Assembly (NCBI GenBank): GCA_014656015.1
Contig: BNBP01000007.1
Location: 1 to 64,000, forward strand
Source of the DNA: Streptomyces griseoaurantiacus
GTDB taxonomy: Bacteria; Actinomycetota; Actinomycetes; Streptomycetales; Streptomycetaceae
Length of the DNA: 64,000 bases
Direction: 5' to 3'
The stretch's first letter is position 1; every line of letters begins with the position of its first letter. Position numbers and translations under genes: made by a program. A model generated the notes under the pieces. That model was given only the letters and a program-made list of their open reading frames with translations. It was not told the origin of the DNA and did not search any database. Below, one piece after another: positions 8,270-15,750 of the stretch.

Positions 8270-9356
8270 CCGTGACGCCCTCGCGGGCCGAGCGGCGGGC
8301 GGCTTCGAGGACGTCCAGGGCGGCGGCGGCCTCCAGGGCGGTGACCGGGTTGTCGCCGGTACCGGTGAGGGCGGCGGCGACCGCCGCGTAGTAGGCCGGG
8401 TAGTCGCCCGGGAGCGTCGGTTCGGGACGGCCGCCGCCGGTCGCCGGGGACTCCCCGCTGCCGACGCGGCCCCACGCCTCCTCGGGTTCCGTGCCCCAGG
8501 GCTCGTCCGTCGCGCCGGGGCGGGCGCCCTCGCGCAGGGCCGCCTCCTGGGGGTCCAGGCCGTACTTGACGTAGCCGGCCTTCGAGCCGAGGACGCGGAA
8601 GCGGGGGCCGAGCTGCGGGGTGGTGGCGGAGACGTAGAGGTGGGAGCGGACGCCGCCGGTGTGCGTGAGCGCGATGAACGTGTCGTCGTCGGCCTGCGCG
8701 CCCTCGCGGCGGACGTCCGACTCGGCGTAGACCGTGGCGGCGGGGCCGAACAGCCGCAGGGCCTGGTCGACGACGTGGCTGCCGAGGTCGTAGAGCAGGC
8801 CGCCGATCTCCGCCGGGTCGCCGGACTCGCGCCAGCCGCCCTTGAGGCCGGGGCGCCAGCGTTCGAAGCGGGACTCGAAGCGGGTGATCTCGCCGAGGGT
8901 GCCCTCGGCGAGGAGCTTGGCAAGGGTGAGGAAGTCGTTGTCCCAGCGGCGGTTCTGGAAGACGGAGAGCAGCAGACCGCGCTCCTCCGCGAGCGCCGCC
9001 AGGGCGCGGGCCTCGGCGGCCGTGCCCGCGACCGGCTTGTCGACGACCACGGGGAGACCGGCGTTCAGGGCGGCGGTCGCCAGCGGGACGTGGGTGCGGT
9101 TGGGGGAGGCGATCACGACGAGATCGAGCTCCCCGGCGCGGGACCACAGCGCGTCGGGGGTGTCGGCGAAGCGCAGGGAGTCGCCGTGCTCGGCGCGGGC
9201 CTGCTCCCGGCGCTCGGGGTCGCGGGTGACCACCGTGTCCAGGACGAGGCCGGGGGTGGCGGCGACGAGGGGGGCGTGGAAGACGGAGCCGGCCAGGCCG
9301 TAGCCGATGAGGGCGGTGCGCAGGGGGCGCGGGGATGCGTCGGTCGTGCGGGTCAT
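8259..9356 (-). CDS. Gfo/Idh/MocA-family oxidoreductase
   Basis: A 365-residue NAD(P)-dependent oxidoreductase. The N-terminal Rossmann fold starts TALIGYGLAGSVFHAPL (residues 14-30), followed by DLVVIASPNRTHVPLATAAL and VVVDKPVAGTAAEA, where the Lys of the DKP motif is the family's conserved cofactor/substrate residue. The C-terminal half is the alpha/beta substrate domain. Members oxidise or reduce sugars, inositols and similar alcohols. Convergent with the Uma2 gene (11-base overlap) and divergent from the HAD gene. The substrate cannot be read from the context. Confidence 0.85.
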   Translation of the reverse strand: MTRTTDASPRPLRTALIGYGLAGSVFHAPLVAATPGLVLDTVVTRDPERREQARAEHGDSLRFADTPDALWSRAGELDLVVIASPNRTHVPLATAALNAGLPVVVDKPVAGTAAEARALAALAEERGLLLSVFQNRRWDNDFLTLAKLLAEGTLGEITRFESRFERWRPGLKGGWRESGDPAEIGGLLYDLGSHVVDQALRLFGPAATVYAESDVRREGAQADDDTFIALTHTGGVRSHLYVSATTPQLGPRFRVLGSKAGYVKYGLDPQEAALREGARPGATDEPWGTEPEEAWGRVGSGESPATGGGRPEPTLPGDYPAYYAAVAAALTGTGDNPVTALEAAAALDVLEAARRSAREGVTVTL

Positions 9357-9386
9357 GGGGTCACCTTGGCAGACGGGAACGCCGGA

Positions 9387-9434
9387 CCGGGGGCCCGGGG
9401 GTCCGGGGGTCCGGGGCGGGCCCCGGGCCCCCGG
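9387..9434. other. Perfect 14-bp GC hairpin in a divergent promoter region
   Basis: CCGGGGGCCCGGGG at 9387-9400 is the exact reverse complement of CCCCGGGCCCCCGG at 9421-9434, with 20 bases between. It lies between the starts of two divergent genes, so it is not placed as a terminator for either. It may act in the leader of the HAD gene. Confidence 0.6.
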
Positions 9435-9502
9435 GAGAACGCGATCGATACGCTGGGGGTACGTGGTCGGGGCGAGACGGCCGGAAAGCGGGAGATTCGG
9501 AC

Positions 9503-10282
9503 ATGGCAGAGCGCAAGCCCATCGAGTCGTGGCTCACCGACATGGACGGGGTGCTCATCCACGAGGGAGTGCCGATCCCCGGGGCCGACGCCTTCGTGAA
9601 GAAGCTGCGGGAGTCCGGGCGGCCCTTCCTCGTGCTCACCAACAACTCCATCTACACCCCCCGCGACCTGCACGCCCGCCTGCGGCGCATGGGGCTGGAC
9701 GTCCCGCTGGAGAACATCTGGACCTCCGCCCTGGCCACCGCCAAGTTCCTCGACGACCAGCGGCCGGGCGGCACGGCGTACGTCGTCGGCGAGGCGGGCC
9801 TGACCACCGCGCTGCACGACATCGGATACGTCCTCACCGACCACGAGCCCGACTACGTCGTCCTCGGCGAGACCCGCACGTACTCCTTCGAGGCCATGAC
9901 CAAGGCGGTCCGCCTCATCAACGACGGCGCCCGCTTCATCTGCACCAACCCCGACGAGACCGGCCCCTCCGCCGAGGGCCCGCTGCCCGCGACCGGAGCC
10001 GTGGCCGCGCTGATCACCAAGGCCACCGGGAAGAGCCCGTACTTCGCGGGCAAGCCCAACCCGCTCATGATGCGCACCGGGCTGAACGCCATCGGCGCGC
10101 ACTCCGAGTCCAGCGCCATGATCGGCGACCGGATGGACACCGACGTGCTCGCCGGCATCGAGGCCGGGATGCGGACGTTCCTGGTGCTCACCGGGCTGAC
10201 CCGGCCGCACCAGGTCGAGGACTACCCGTACCGGCCCTCGCAGATCGTCGACTCGATCGCGGACCTGGTCGACTGGATCTGA
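9503..10282 (+). CDS. HAD-IIA (NagD-like) sugar phosphatase
   Basis: A 259-residue haloacid-dehalogenase hydrolase. Motif I is WLTDMDGVLIHEG (nucleophile and acid Asp of DxD, residues 12-14), motif II is VLTNNSIYTPRDL, and motif III/IV is GDRMDTDVLAGIEAGMRTFLVLTG. The NagD/HAD-IIA cap lies between. Such enzymes dephosphorylate small sugar phosphates or nucleotides in the cytoplasm. ATG 9503 follows GGGAG at a normal distance; the frame is open further upstream without support. The gene ends directly before a tandem-repeat tract. Confidence 0.85.
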   Translation: MAERKPIESWLTDMDGVLIHEGVPIPGADAFVKKLRESGRPFLVLTNNSIYTPRDLHARLRRMGLDVPLENIWTSALATAKFLDDQRPGGTAYVVGEAGLTTALHDIGYVLTDHEPDYVVLGETRTYSFEAMTKAVRLINDGARFICTNPDETGPSAEGPLPATGAVAALITKATGKSPYFAGKPNPLMMRTGLNAIGAHSESSAMIGDRMDTDVLAGIEAGMRTFLVLTGLTRPHQVEDYPYRPSQIVDSIADLVDWI

Positions 10283-10285
10283 CGC

Positions 10286-10345
10286 GCGCCGGACCGTACG
10301 GACCGCGCCGGACCGTACGGACCGCGCCGGACCGTCCGGACCGTG
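10286..10345. repeat. Tandem repeat, 19-bp unit, three copies plus decayed copies
   Basis: GCGCCGGACCGTACGGACC occurs at 10286 and 10305, and with one change at 10324. Shorter related pieces (GGACCGTCCGGACCG) continue to about 10425. The tract begins four bases after the HAD stop codon. Confidence 0.85.
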
Positions 10346-10522
10346 ATGGACCGTCCGGACCGCGATGGTCCGCGTCAGACTGTCGGACCGCGCCGGACTG
10401 CCGGACCGTGACGGAGCGCGCCGGGCACTGCGGCCGGTGGTTCCGAGGCGGTAAACCTCGCCTCACTCGTTCGGCGTAGAGGTACCGGTCTCCGGATGCG
10501 GGGCGGGAGGCGGCGGGGGAAT

Positions 10523-10541
10523 CTCCAGGTGTGTCTGGAGG
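10523..10541 (+). promoter_or_regulatory. Hairpin covering the ribosome site of the sortase operon
   Basis: CTCCAG (10523-10528) pairs with CTGGAG (10535-10540) across a 6-base loop. The second arm contains the GGAGG ribosome site of the ATG at 10548, so folding would hide it. An upstream inverted repeat (GAGGCG/CGCCTC, near 10446-10465) adds more structure. Control of translation is inferred. Confidence 0.5.
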
Positions 10542-10547
10542 TTCACG

Positions 10548-10940
10548 ATGAGTTCGGTTTCGGTCGCTGTGCGTGCCGGGGTGCTGGTGGCCGGCACGGT
10601 CGCCCTCGTGGCGGGGCCGGTGGCCCCGGCCGCGTACGGTGCCGCGGTCGGCGGGGGCGCCCGTTCCCTCGCCCCCGCCGCCCGCCCCGCCGATCCTGCC
10701 GCCGGTGCCGCGGCTCCCGGTCCCGCGGCTCCCGGTTCCGCCCCCGCTCCGGCCTCGCCCGTCGCCCCCGTGCCCGCCGGTGGCGGCTACGCGGCGCACG
10801 TCGCCGACTCCCGGCCCGCGCCCCGGACCGGCGAGACCGGACCCACCGGCCGGCAGCTCCTGGCCGGACTGCTCCTCGCCGGGGTCGCCCTGGTCTCGGC
10901 GGTGCTGGCGGCGCGGGTCCGCCGGCCCGGCAGGGACTGA
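10548..10940 (+). CDS. Surface protein with sorting-signal layout, probable sortase substrate
   Basis: A 130-residue exported protein: signal peptide AGVLVAGTVALVAGPVAPAAYG (residues about 9-31), a long Pro/Ala linker, then RPAPRTGETGPTG at about 91-103, one hydrophobic segment (LLAGLLLAGVALVSAVLAA) and a basic tail RVRRPGRD. Motif, membrane span and positive tail in this order is the layout of a cell-wall sorting signal; the motif reads APRTG rather than LPxTG. A sortase gene begins six bases after its stop. A direct pairing of enzyme and substrate is therefore likely, though the protein could simply be a membrane-anchored stalk. There is no other domain, so a scaffold or signal role is possible. 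Confidence 0.6.
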   Translation: MSSVSVAVRAGVLVAGTVALVAGPVAPAAYGAAVGGGARSLAPAARPADPAAGAAAPGPAAPGSAPAPASPVAPVPAGGGYAAHVADSRPAPRTGETGPTGRQLLAGLLLAGVALVSAVLAARVRRPGRD

Positions 10941-10945
10941 GTGCC

Positions 10946-11614
10946 GTGCGCGCACGCTGTGGACGTTCCCCGGGCGCCGGGCGGGTCGTCACCGGGGTGA
11001 CCTGGGCGCTCGTGCTCCTCGGACTGTGGCTGTGGGGGCAGACCCTGACCGACCTCCGGCTCGGCGTGTCGGCGCCGACCACCGGTGACGTCGCCGCGGT
11101 CGGCCGGCCTGCCGACGTCCGCCTGCCGTCCCCCGCCCGCCCGCTGACCGGGGCGGCCCCCCGGCGGCTGGACATCCCCGCGCTGGACGTCACCGCCCCG
11201 GTCGTGCCGCGCGGGCTGGACGGGCAGGGGGCCATCGAGCCGCCGCCCTTCACCCGGCCCGGCGAGGTCGGCTGGTACGAGGACGGGGTGCGGCCCGGCG
11301 CCGTCGGGACCGCGCTGATCGTGGGCCACGTCGACACCGAGACGCGGCCGGCCGTCTTCTACCGGCTGAGCACCCTGCGGCCCGGGCAGCGGATCCGGGT
11401 CGTGCGGGAGGACGACCGGGTCGCCGAGTTCACCGTCGAGGGCGTCCAGGTGCTGGCCCGCGACCACTTCGACGCCCGCGCGGCGTACGGGCCGCGCAGG
11501 GCGGGCCGCGCCGAGCTGCGGCTGATCACCTGCGGCGGCACGTACGACGAGGCTAGCCGCACCTACACGGCCAACGTGGTGGTGTCGGCGTACCTCACGG
11601 GAATCGTCACCTGA
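10946..11614 (+). CDS. Class F sortase
   Basis: A 222-residue transpeptidase. One N-terminal membrane segment (VVTGVTWALVLLGLWLWG, residues 14-31) is followed by a sortase barrel: RLDIPALDVTAPVVPRG, GTALIVGHVDTE with the catalytic His, AVFYRLSTLRPG, and ELRLITCGGTYD with the catalytic Cys, then SRTYTANVVV with the Arg. GHVD, and LITCGG in place of the usual TLTTC, fit class F, the actinobacterial group. GTG 10946 is only six bases after the preceding stop, so the two genes are coupled. Class F enzymes are poorly known in Streptomyces, where class E enzymes anchor chaplins. Expected to act outside the membrane. Confidence 0.85.
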   Translation: MRARCGRSPGAGRVVTGVTWALVLLGLWLWGQTLTDLRLGVSAPTTGDVAAVGRPADVRLPSPARPLTGAAPRRLDIPALDVTAPVVPRGLDGQGAIEPPPFTRPGEVGWYEDGVRPGAVGTALIVGHVDTETRPAVFYRLSTLRPGQRIRVVREDDRVAEFTVEGVQVLARDHFDARAAYGPRRAGRAELRLITCGGTYDEASRTYTANVVVSAYLTGIVT

Positions 11615-11636
11615 GGAGCCCACCGGCCGACGGGAC

Positions 11637-11838
11637 ACCCCTCGGCCGGGACACCTTTCCACCGGGGCACCTCTCCTGCGGGACGCTTTCTCGGCCGGGG
11701 CGCCTTTCCACCGGGACGCCTTCTCGGCCGGAACACCCTCTCCGGCGGGGCGCCCTCTCGGCCGGGACACCCCCCTCGGCCGGGGCACCTCTCCGGCGGA
11801 CACCCCTTCGGCCGGGGCACCTCTCCGGCGGGGCGTCA
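11637..11838. repeat. Imperfect tandem repeat, about 18-bp period
   Basis: Roughly 200 bases built from variants of CTCGGCCGGGGCACC and CCACCGGGGCACC/TCTCCGGCGGGGC. The tract lies between the convergent sortase and HTH genes and reaches the stop codon of the latter. It follows the sortase stop by about 22 bases. Confidence 0.75.
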
Positions 11839-12810
11839 GCCGGCCGGGTGCTCGCGGTGGAGCGCCGTCTCGTCGCCGCCCGGGCCGGCCGCCGCACCGT
11901 CCACCTGGGCCCCGGTCCCGGTCCCGGCCCCGGTGCCGTGCCCGCCGACGGTCCCGCGGTCCGTCTGCTCCGCGTCCTGCGTCGCCGCCCACGTACCGAG
12001 CAGCCGCAGCGCCTGCGCCGAGGGCGAGCCCGGCTCCGCCGCGTAGGCGTACAGCCAGCGCTCCCCGTCCTGCAGCCGCATGGCCTCCACGTGCAGGACC
12101 AGCTCGCCCACGACGGGGTGCCGCAGCCGCTTGGTGCCCCGGCAGCGCACGTCCACCTCGTGCCCGGCCCACCAGCCGCGGAACTCCGCGCTCGCGACGG
12201 ACAGTTCGCCGACCAGGTGGTGCATCCTCGGATCGCGCGGATAACGGCCCGCGGCCTCCCGCAGCACCCCCACGCTCACCCGCGCGACCATCTCCCACTC
12301 GACGAGCAGCTCCCGCGCCGACGGGTCAAGGAACAGCCAGCGCAGATGGCTGGACGTCGCCGAGGGCATCGGTTCGAGCCCCACCAGCAGCGCCCGCCCC
12401 ATGCGGTTCATGGCGTGCACGTCCCCGAAGGAGTCGACGACCATCGCGGGCGTCGGCATGCCGTCCAGCACCAGCCGCATGCCCTCGTCCAGGGGCGGCA
12501 GCCGGGGCGCCTCCGGCGCGGGCGGGGCGACGGCCGACCGTACGAGATGGTGCAGGTGCAGCCGCTCGACCTCGGTCAGCCGCAGCGCCCGGGCCAGCGC
12601 GTCGAGCACCTGCTCGGAGGGCTGCAGCCGGCGGCGCCCCTGCTCCAGACGGGAGTAGTAGTCGACGCTCACCCCGGCCAGCATCGCGACCTCCTCGCGC
12701 CGCAGCCCCGGCACCCGGCGCCGCCCGCCCGTCTCGATGCCCACGTCCTCGGGCCGCACCCTTGCCCGCCGGGTACGCAGGAACTCCCGCAGCTCACCGT
12801 TGTTCGCCAT
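11836..12810 (-). CDS. XRE regulator with MmyB-like ligand domain
   Basis: A 324-residue regulator. Residues 1-85 hold an XRE helix-turn-helix: ELREFLRTRRARVRPEDVG, RRRVPGLRREEVAMLAGVSVDYYSRLEQGRR. The region from about 100 to 275 is the MmyB-like domain (GMPTPAMVVDSFGDVHAMNRMGRALL, YPRDPRMHHLVGELS, GTKRLRHPVVGELVLHVEAMRL), thought to bind a fatty acid or similar ligand. The last 45 residues are Gly/Thr-rich. It is divergent from an aldo-keto reductase gene with a palindrome in between, a very common Streptomyces pairing, so it probably controls that gene. Confidence 0.9.
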   Translation of the reverse strand: MANNGELREFLRTRRARVRPEDVGIETGGRRRVPGLRREEVAMLAGVSVDYYSRLEQGRRRLQPSEQVLDALARALRLTEVERLHLHHLVRSAVAPPAPEAPRLPPLDEGMRLVLDGMPTPAMVVDSFGDVHAMNRMGRALLVGLEPMPSATSSHLRWLFLDPSARELLVEWEMVARVSVGVLREAAGRYPRDPRMHHLVGELSVASAEFRGWWAGHEVDVRCRGTKRLRHPVVGELVLHVEAMRLQDGERWLYAYAAEPGSPSAQALRLLGTWAATQDAEQTDRGTVGGHGTGAGTGTGAQVDGAAAGPGGDETALHREHPAG

Positions 12811-12847
12811 GCCCCCACGGTACGGTCCGGGCGCGGCGGGAAGGGTG

Positions 12848-12860
12848 GGTCTGTCAGACC
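12848..12860. promoter_or_regulatory. Palindrome between XRE and aldo-keto reductase genes
   Basis: GGTCTGTCAGACC is a perfect 6+1+6 palindrome in the middle of the 102-base divergent promoter region. It is the natural operator candidate for the adjacent regulator. Confidence 0.55.
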
Positions 12861-12912
12861 GAGGTTGCGGCCGCCACTGGTCCCGGCGGCGACCGCGACC
12901 GAGGGTCGAGGC

Positions 12913-13887
12913 ATGAATAAGAGCAGCCAGAGCAGCGAGAGCAACCAGAGCAATCAGCGTGCACAGAGCAGGCAGAACGACCCGACCGGCCCGGTCGGCC
13001 CGATCAGTCAGACCTCCCCCCTCGGCGACCGCACCGTGCGGCGCATCGGCTTCGGTGCGATGCAGCTCGCGGGCCCCTGGGTCTTCGGCCCGCCCAAGGA
13101 CCCCGAGGCGGCCCGCGCCGTGCTGCGCCGCGCAGTCGAGCTCGGCGTCAACCACATCGACACCGCGCAGGTCTACGGACCCGACGTCGTCAACGAACTC
13201 CTCGCCGAGGTGCTGCGCCCCTACCCCGAGGACCTCGTCATCGCCACGAAGGTCGGCGGGGCCCGGGACGCGGAGGGCGGCTGGGTGAAGGCATCCCGCC
13301 CGGAGCAGCTCCGGTGGACCGTCGAGCAGGACCTGCGCACCCTGCGGGCCGAGCGGCTCGACCTGGTGAACCTGCGGCTCGGCGTCGGCGGTGGACCGGA
13401 GCCCGTGCCGCTCGCCGAACAGCTCGGCACCCTGACCGAGCTGCGCGAGGAGGGCAAGCTCGACCTCATCGGCCTCTCCACCGTCTCCACCGGCGACCTC
13501 GAGACCGCGCTCGCGATCACCCCGATCGCCGAGGTGCAGAACGCGTACGGCATCGCCAACCGCACCGACGAGGCCGTCCTCGACCTGTGCCGCGCGCACG
13601 GCATCGCCTTCGTGCCCTACTACCCGCTCGGTTCGGCGTTCACGGGCGGCCCGCAGGCGCTCGCCGCCGACCCGGCGGTCGCGGGGGTGGCCACCCGGCA
13701 CGGGGTCACGCCCTCGCAGGTCGCGCTCGCCTGGCTGCTCGCCCACTACGACCGCATGCTGCTCATCCCCGGCACCGGCTCGGTGGCCCACCTGGAGGAG
13801 AACCTCGCGGTCGACGGCATCCGGCTGGACGCCACGGACCTCGCGGAGCTGGAGGCGGTCACCCACGTGAGCGCCCCGGGCTTCTGA
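12913..13887 (+). CDS. Aldo-keto reductase
   Basis: A 324-residue NADPH-dependent reductase. The first 35 residues are a Ser/Gln/Asn-rich extension not typical of the family. The barrel follows: GFGAMQLAGPWVFG, ELGVNHIDTAQVYG with the catalytic Asp and Tyr, LVIATKVGG with the Lys, and NLRLGVGG where the catalytic His segment is expected. The His appears replaced in RLDLVNLRLG (usually xxxxxHxxD), as is common in this Streptomyces subgroup. C-terminal IPGTGSVAHLEENL binds the cofactor phosphate. ATG 12913 follows GAGGGTCGAGG. It is divergent from its probable regulator. Confidence 0.85.
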   Translation: MNKSSQSSESNQSNQRAQSRQNDPTGPVGPISQTSPLGDRTVRRIGFGAMQLAGPWVFGPPKDPEAARAVLRRAVELGVNHIDTAQVYGPDVVNELLAEVLRPYPEDLVIATKVGGARDAEGGWVKASRPEQLRWTVEQDLRTLRAERLDLVNLRLGVGGGPEPVPLAEQLGTLTELREEGKLDLIGLSTVSTGDLETALAITPIAEVQNAYGIANRTDEAVLDLCRAHGIAFVPYYPLGSAFTGGPQALAADPAVAGVATRHGVTPSQVALAWLLAHYDRMLLIPGTGSVAHLEENLAVDGIRLDATDLAELEAVTHVSAPGF

Positions 13888-13985
13888 CCCGGACGGCCCC
13901 CGCCTCGGACGGCCCTCGCCTCGGACGGCCTCCGCCTCGGACGGCCTCCGCCCCGGTGGGGCGCCGGCCCGGTGGGGCGCCGGCC
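13888..13985. repeat. Tandem repeats after the aldo-keto reductase stop
   Basis: A 16-bp unit CGCCTCGGACGGCCTC occurs at 13901, 13917 and 13933, preceded by a partial copy, then CCGGTGGGGCGCCGG occurs twice. The tract fills the space between two convergent genes. Confidence 0.8.
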
Positions 13986-13988
13986 CCT

Positions 13989-14582
13989 TCAGGCCGGCCG
14001 CTCCGCCCCGGCCCGCCAGGCCGCCTCGATCATCGTGAAGACCTCGTCCACCGCGGCCTCCGGATCCTCCGCCTCCCGCGCCAGCGACTGCGCGTCGACC
14101 ACGAACCACGCGAGCGCCCGGAGGGACGTCTCCGAGTGGGACAGGCCGGGATCGGCGAGGAGGGCCGCCGTCAGCGACCGGGCGTAACGCAGCTTCATCG
14201 CCTGCTCGTACGCGCGCAGGGCGGGCGAGTCGTCGATCATGCGCCACACGGGCGCGGCCCCGGCCCCGGTGCAGTGCCGCACCAGCGCGTGCACCTCGCG
14301 GCGCAGCGCCGGGAGCGCCGGCTCGCCGGGCGTGCGCTCGGTGACCGCCCGGGTGAGGCGCCGTTCGAAGTCCTCCTCCTGTTCGAAGACCAGCGCCTCC
14401 TTCGAGGCGAAGTGGGAGAAGAGCGTGGTCACGGCCACGTCGGCCTCGGCGGCCACGTCCCGGATTCCCACCGCGTCGTACCCGTGCTCCATGAAGAGGC
14501 GCAGCGCGGTGTCCGCGATCTTCTGGCGGGTCGCGGCCTTCTTGCGCTCCCGGCGTCCGGTCGGGGTCGGCACTGCGGTCAT
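13989..14582 (-). CDS. TetR-family regulator
   Basis: A 197-residue TetR-type repressor. Residues about 10-65 form the DNA-binding domain: RKKAATRQKIADTALRLFMEHGYDAVGIRDVAAEADVAVTTLFSHFASKEALV. The rest is a helical ligand and dimer domain (PALPALRREVHALVRH, TIEAAW-type C-terminus). It is divergent from a quinone-oxidoreductase-like gene, and the 87 bases between hold a strong palindrome, so it probably represses that gene and itself. The ligand is not predictable. Confidence 0.9.
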   Translation of the reverse strand: MTAVPTPTGRRERKKAATRQKIADTALRLFMEHGYDAVGIRDVAAEADVAVTTLFSHFASKEALVFEQEEDFERRLTRAVTERTPGEPALPALRREVHALVRHCTGAGAAPVWRMIDDSPALRAYEQAMKLRYARSLTAALLADPGLSHSETSLRALAWFVVDAQSLAREAEDPEAAVDEVFTMIEAAWRAGAERPA

Positions 14583-14608
14583 GACGAGATGCTATCAGCT
14601 ACGAAAGG

Positions 14609-14657
14609 CTAACCGTTCTGTCTCAACAACGGTTTCAAAACACTAACCGTTAGTGTT
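14609..14657. promoter_or_regulatory. TetR operator region with CTAACCGTT repeats
   Basis: AACACTAACCGTTAGTGTT (14639-14657) is a palindrome with perfect 8-bp arms. The core CTAACCGTT recurs at 14609-14617, and AACCGTT there is mirrored by AACGGTT at 14628-14634. The two sites would cover both divergent promoters. Binding by the neighbouring TetR protein is inferred from position. Confidence 0.65.
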
Positions 14658-14669
14658 AGCTTCGGCCGC

Positions 14670-15566
14670 ATGAGAAAAGTGAGCTTCAGTGAGTACGGCG
14701 GTCCGGAGGTCCTGCGGCTCGTGGACGCCGAGGAGCCCCACGCGGGGCCGGGGCGGATACGTGTCGCGGTGCGCGCGGCGGGGGTCAACCCCGTCGACTG
14801 GCGGATCAGGGAAGGGCAGTTCCGTGACCGGCGTCCGCTCGACCTGCCCGCCGGGACCGGGTTCGACGCCGCGGGCGTGGTGGACGAGGTCGGAGAGGGG
14901 CTCGAGGGCGAGGTGGCGGTGGGCGACCGCGTGTTCGGCCTCGGAACGGAGACGTACGCGGAGTTCGCGGTGCTCTCGCACTGGGCCCGCATGCCCGAGG
15001 GGCTGACGTTCGAGGAGGCCGCCGGGTACCCCTCCGTGACGGAGACCGCCCTGCGCATCCTCCGGCAGGTGGGCGTGCGGTCCGGGCAGACGCTGCTGGT
15101 CAGCGGCGCGGCCGGGGGAGTCGGGTCGGCCGTGGTGCAGATCGCCCGCGACCGGGGCGTCGCGGTGATCGGCACGGCCTCGGCCGCCAACCAGGAGTAT
15201 CTGCGAGGGCTGGGCGCCCTGGCGACGACGTACGGAGAGGGGTGGGTCGAGCGGGTGCGGCGGCTCGGCGAGGTCGACGCGGCGCTCGACCTGGCGGGCT
15301 CCGGCGTGCTGCGCGAACTCGTCGCCCTGACCGGGGACCCGGACAAGGTGATCACCATCTCCGACCTCGGGGCGGCGGAGGCGGGGGTGCGGTTCTCCGG
15401 CGAGGAGGAGAACCCGCGCCAGGCGCTGGCCGAGGCCGCCGACCTCGTCGCGCGGGGGCGGCTGCGCATCCCGGTCGAGAAGGTCTACACGCTCGACGAG
15501 GCGGCGGCCGCCCAGGCCGACAGCAGGGCCGGCCACACCCGCGGCCGCCGGGTCGTCCGCGTCTGA
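14670..15566 (+). CDS. NADP-dependent quinone oxidoreductase-like (MDR) enzyme
   Basis: A 298-residue medium-chain reductase without zinc ligands. N-terminal GROES-like part: KVSFSEYGGPEVLRLVD, RAAGVNPVDWRIREGQ, PAGTGFDAAGVVDEVGEG. Cofactor domain: TLLVSGAAGGVGSAVVQIARDRG (AAGGVG), then EKVYTLDEAAAAQ and the C-terminal GRRVVRV. These enzymes reduce quinones or enones with NADPH. It starts 87 bases from a divergent TetR gene with an operator between, so it is probably induced by an electrophile or phenolic compound. Confidence 0.85.
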   Translation: MRKVSFSEYGGPEVLRLVDAEEPHAGPGRIRVAVRAAGVNPVDWRIREGQFRDRRPLDLPAGTGFDAAGVVDEVGEGLEGEVAVGDRVFGLGTETYAEFAVLSHWARMPEGLTFEEAAGYPSVTETALRILRQVGVRSGQTLLVSGAAGGVGSAVVQIARDRGVAVIGTASAANQEYLRGLGALATTYGEGWVERVRRLGEVDAALDLAGSGVLRELVALTGDPDKVITISDLGAAEAGVRFSGEEENPRQALAEAADLVARGRLRIPVEKVYTLDEAAAAQADSRAGHTRGRRVVRV

Positions 15567-15686
15567 CCTGCCCGTTCGTCGGCCCGTCGGCCCCCGTTCC
15601 CGCCTTCCGGCCGGCCCGTCGGCCCGCCCGTCCGCGCCCCGGCGAGGGGCGCGGACGGGGCGCGGGCGCACCCCTGCGATTGCCAA

Positions 15687-15727
15687 GCGGAACAATGTTC
15701 CGTAACGTTAGTGGAACCAAGTTCCGC
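15687..15727. promoter_or_regulatory. Nested palindromes before the epimerase gene
   Basis: GGAACAATGTTCC (15689-15701, perfect 6+1+6) and GGAACCAAGTTCC (15713-15725) stand 24 bases apart centre to centre, with TAACGTTA (15703-15710) between. The outer ends GCGGAAC and GTTCCGC are also complementary. This looks like a paired dimer operator; no regulator gene is adjacent. Confidence 0.6.
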
Positions 15728-15750
15728 TTTGTTTCGCCCAAGGGGGCACC

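Noticed and set aside
11637-11838. Possible CRISPR or attachment site
   Set aside because: The units are imperfect, GC-rich and contiguous, without unique spacers or an integrase nearby.
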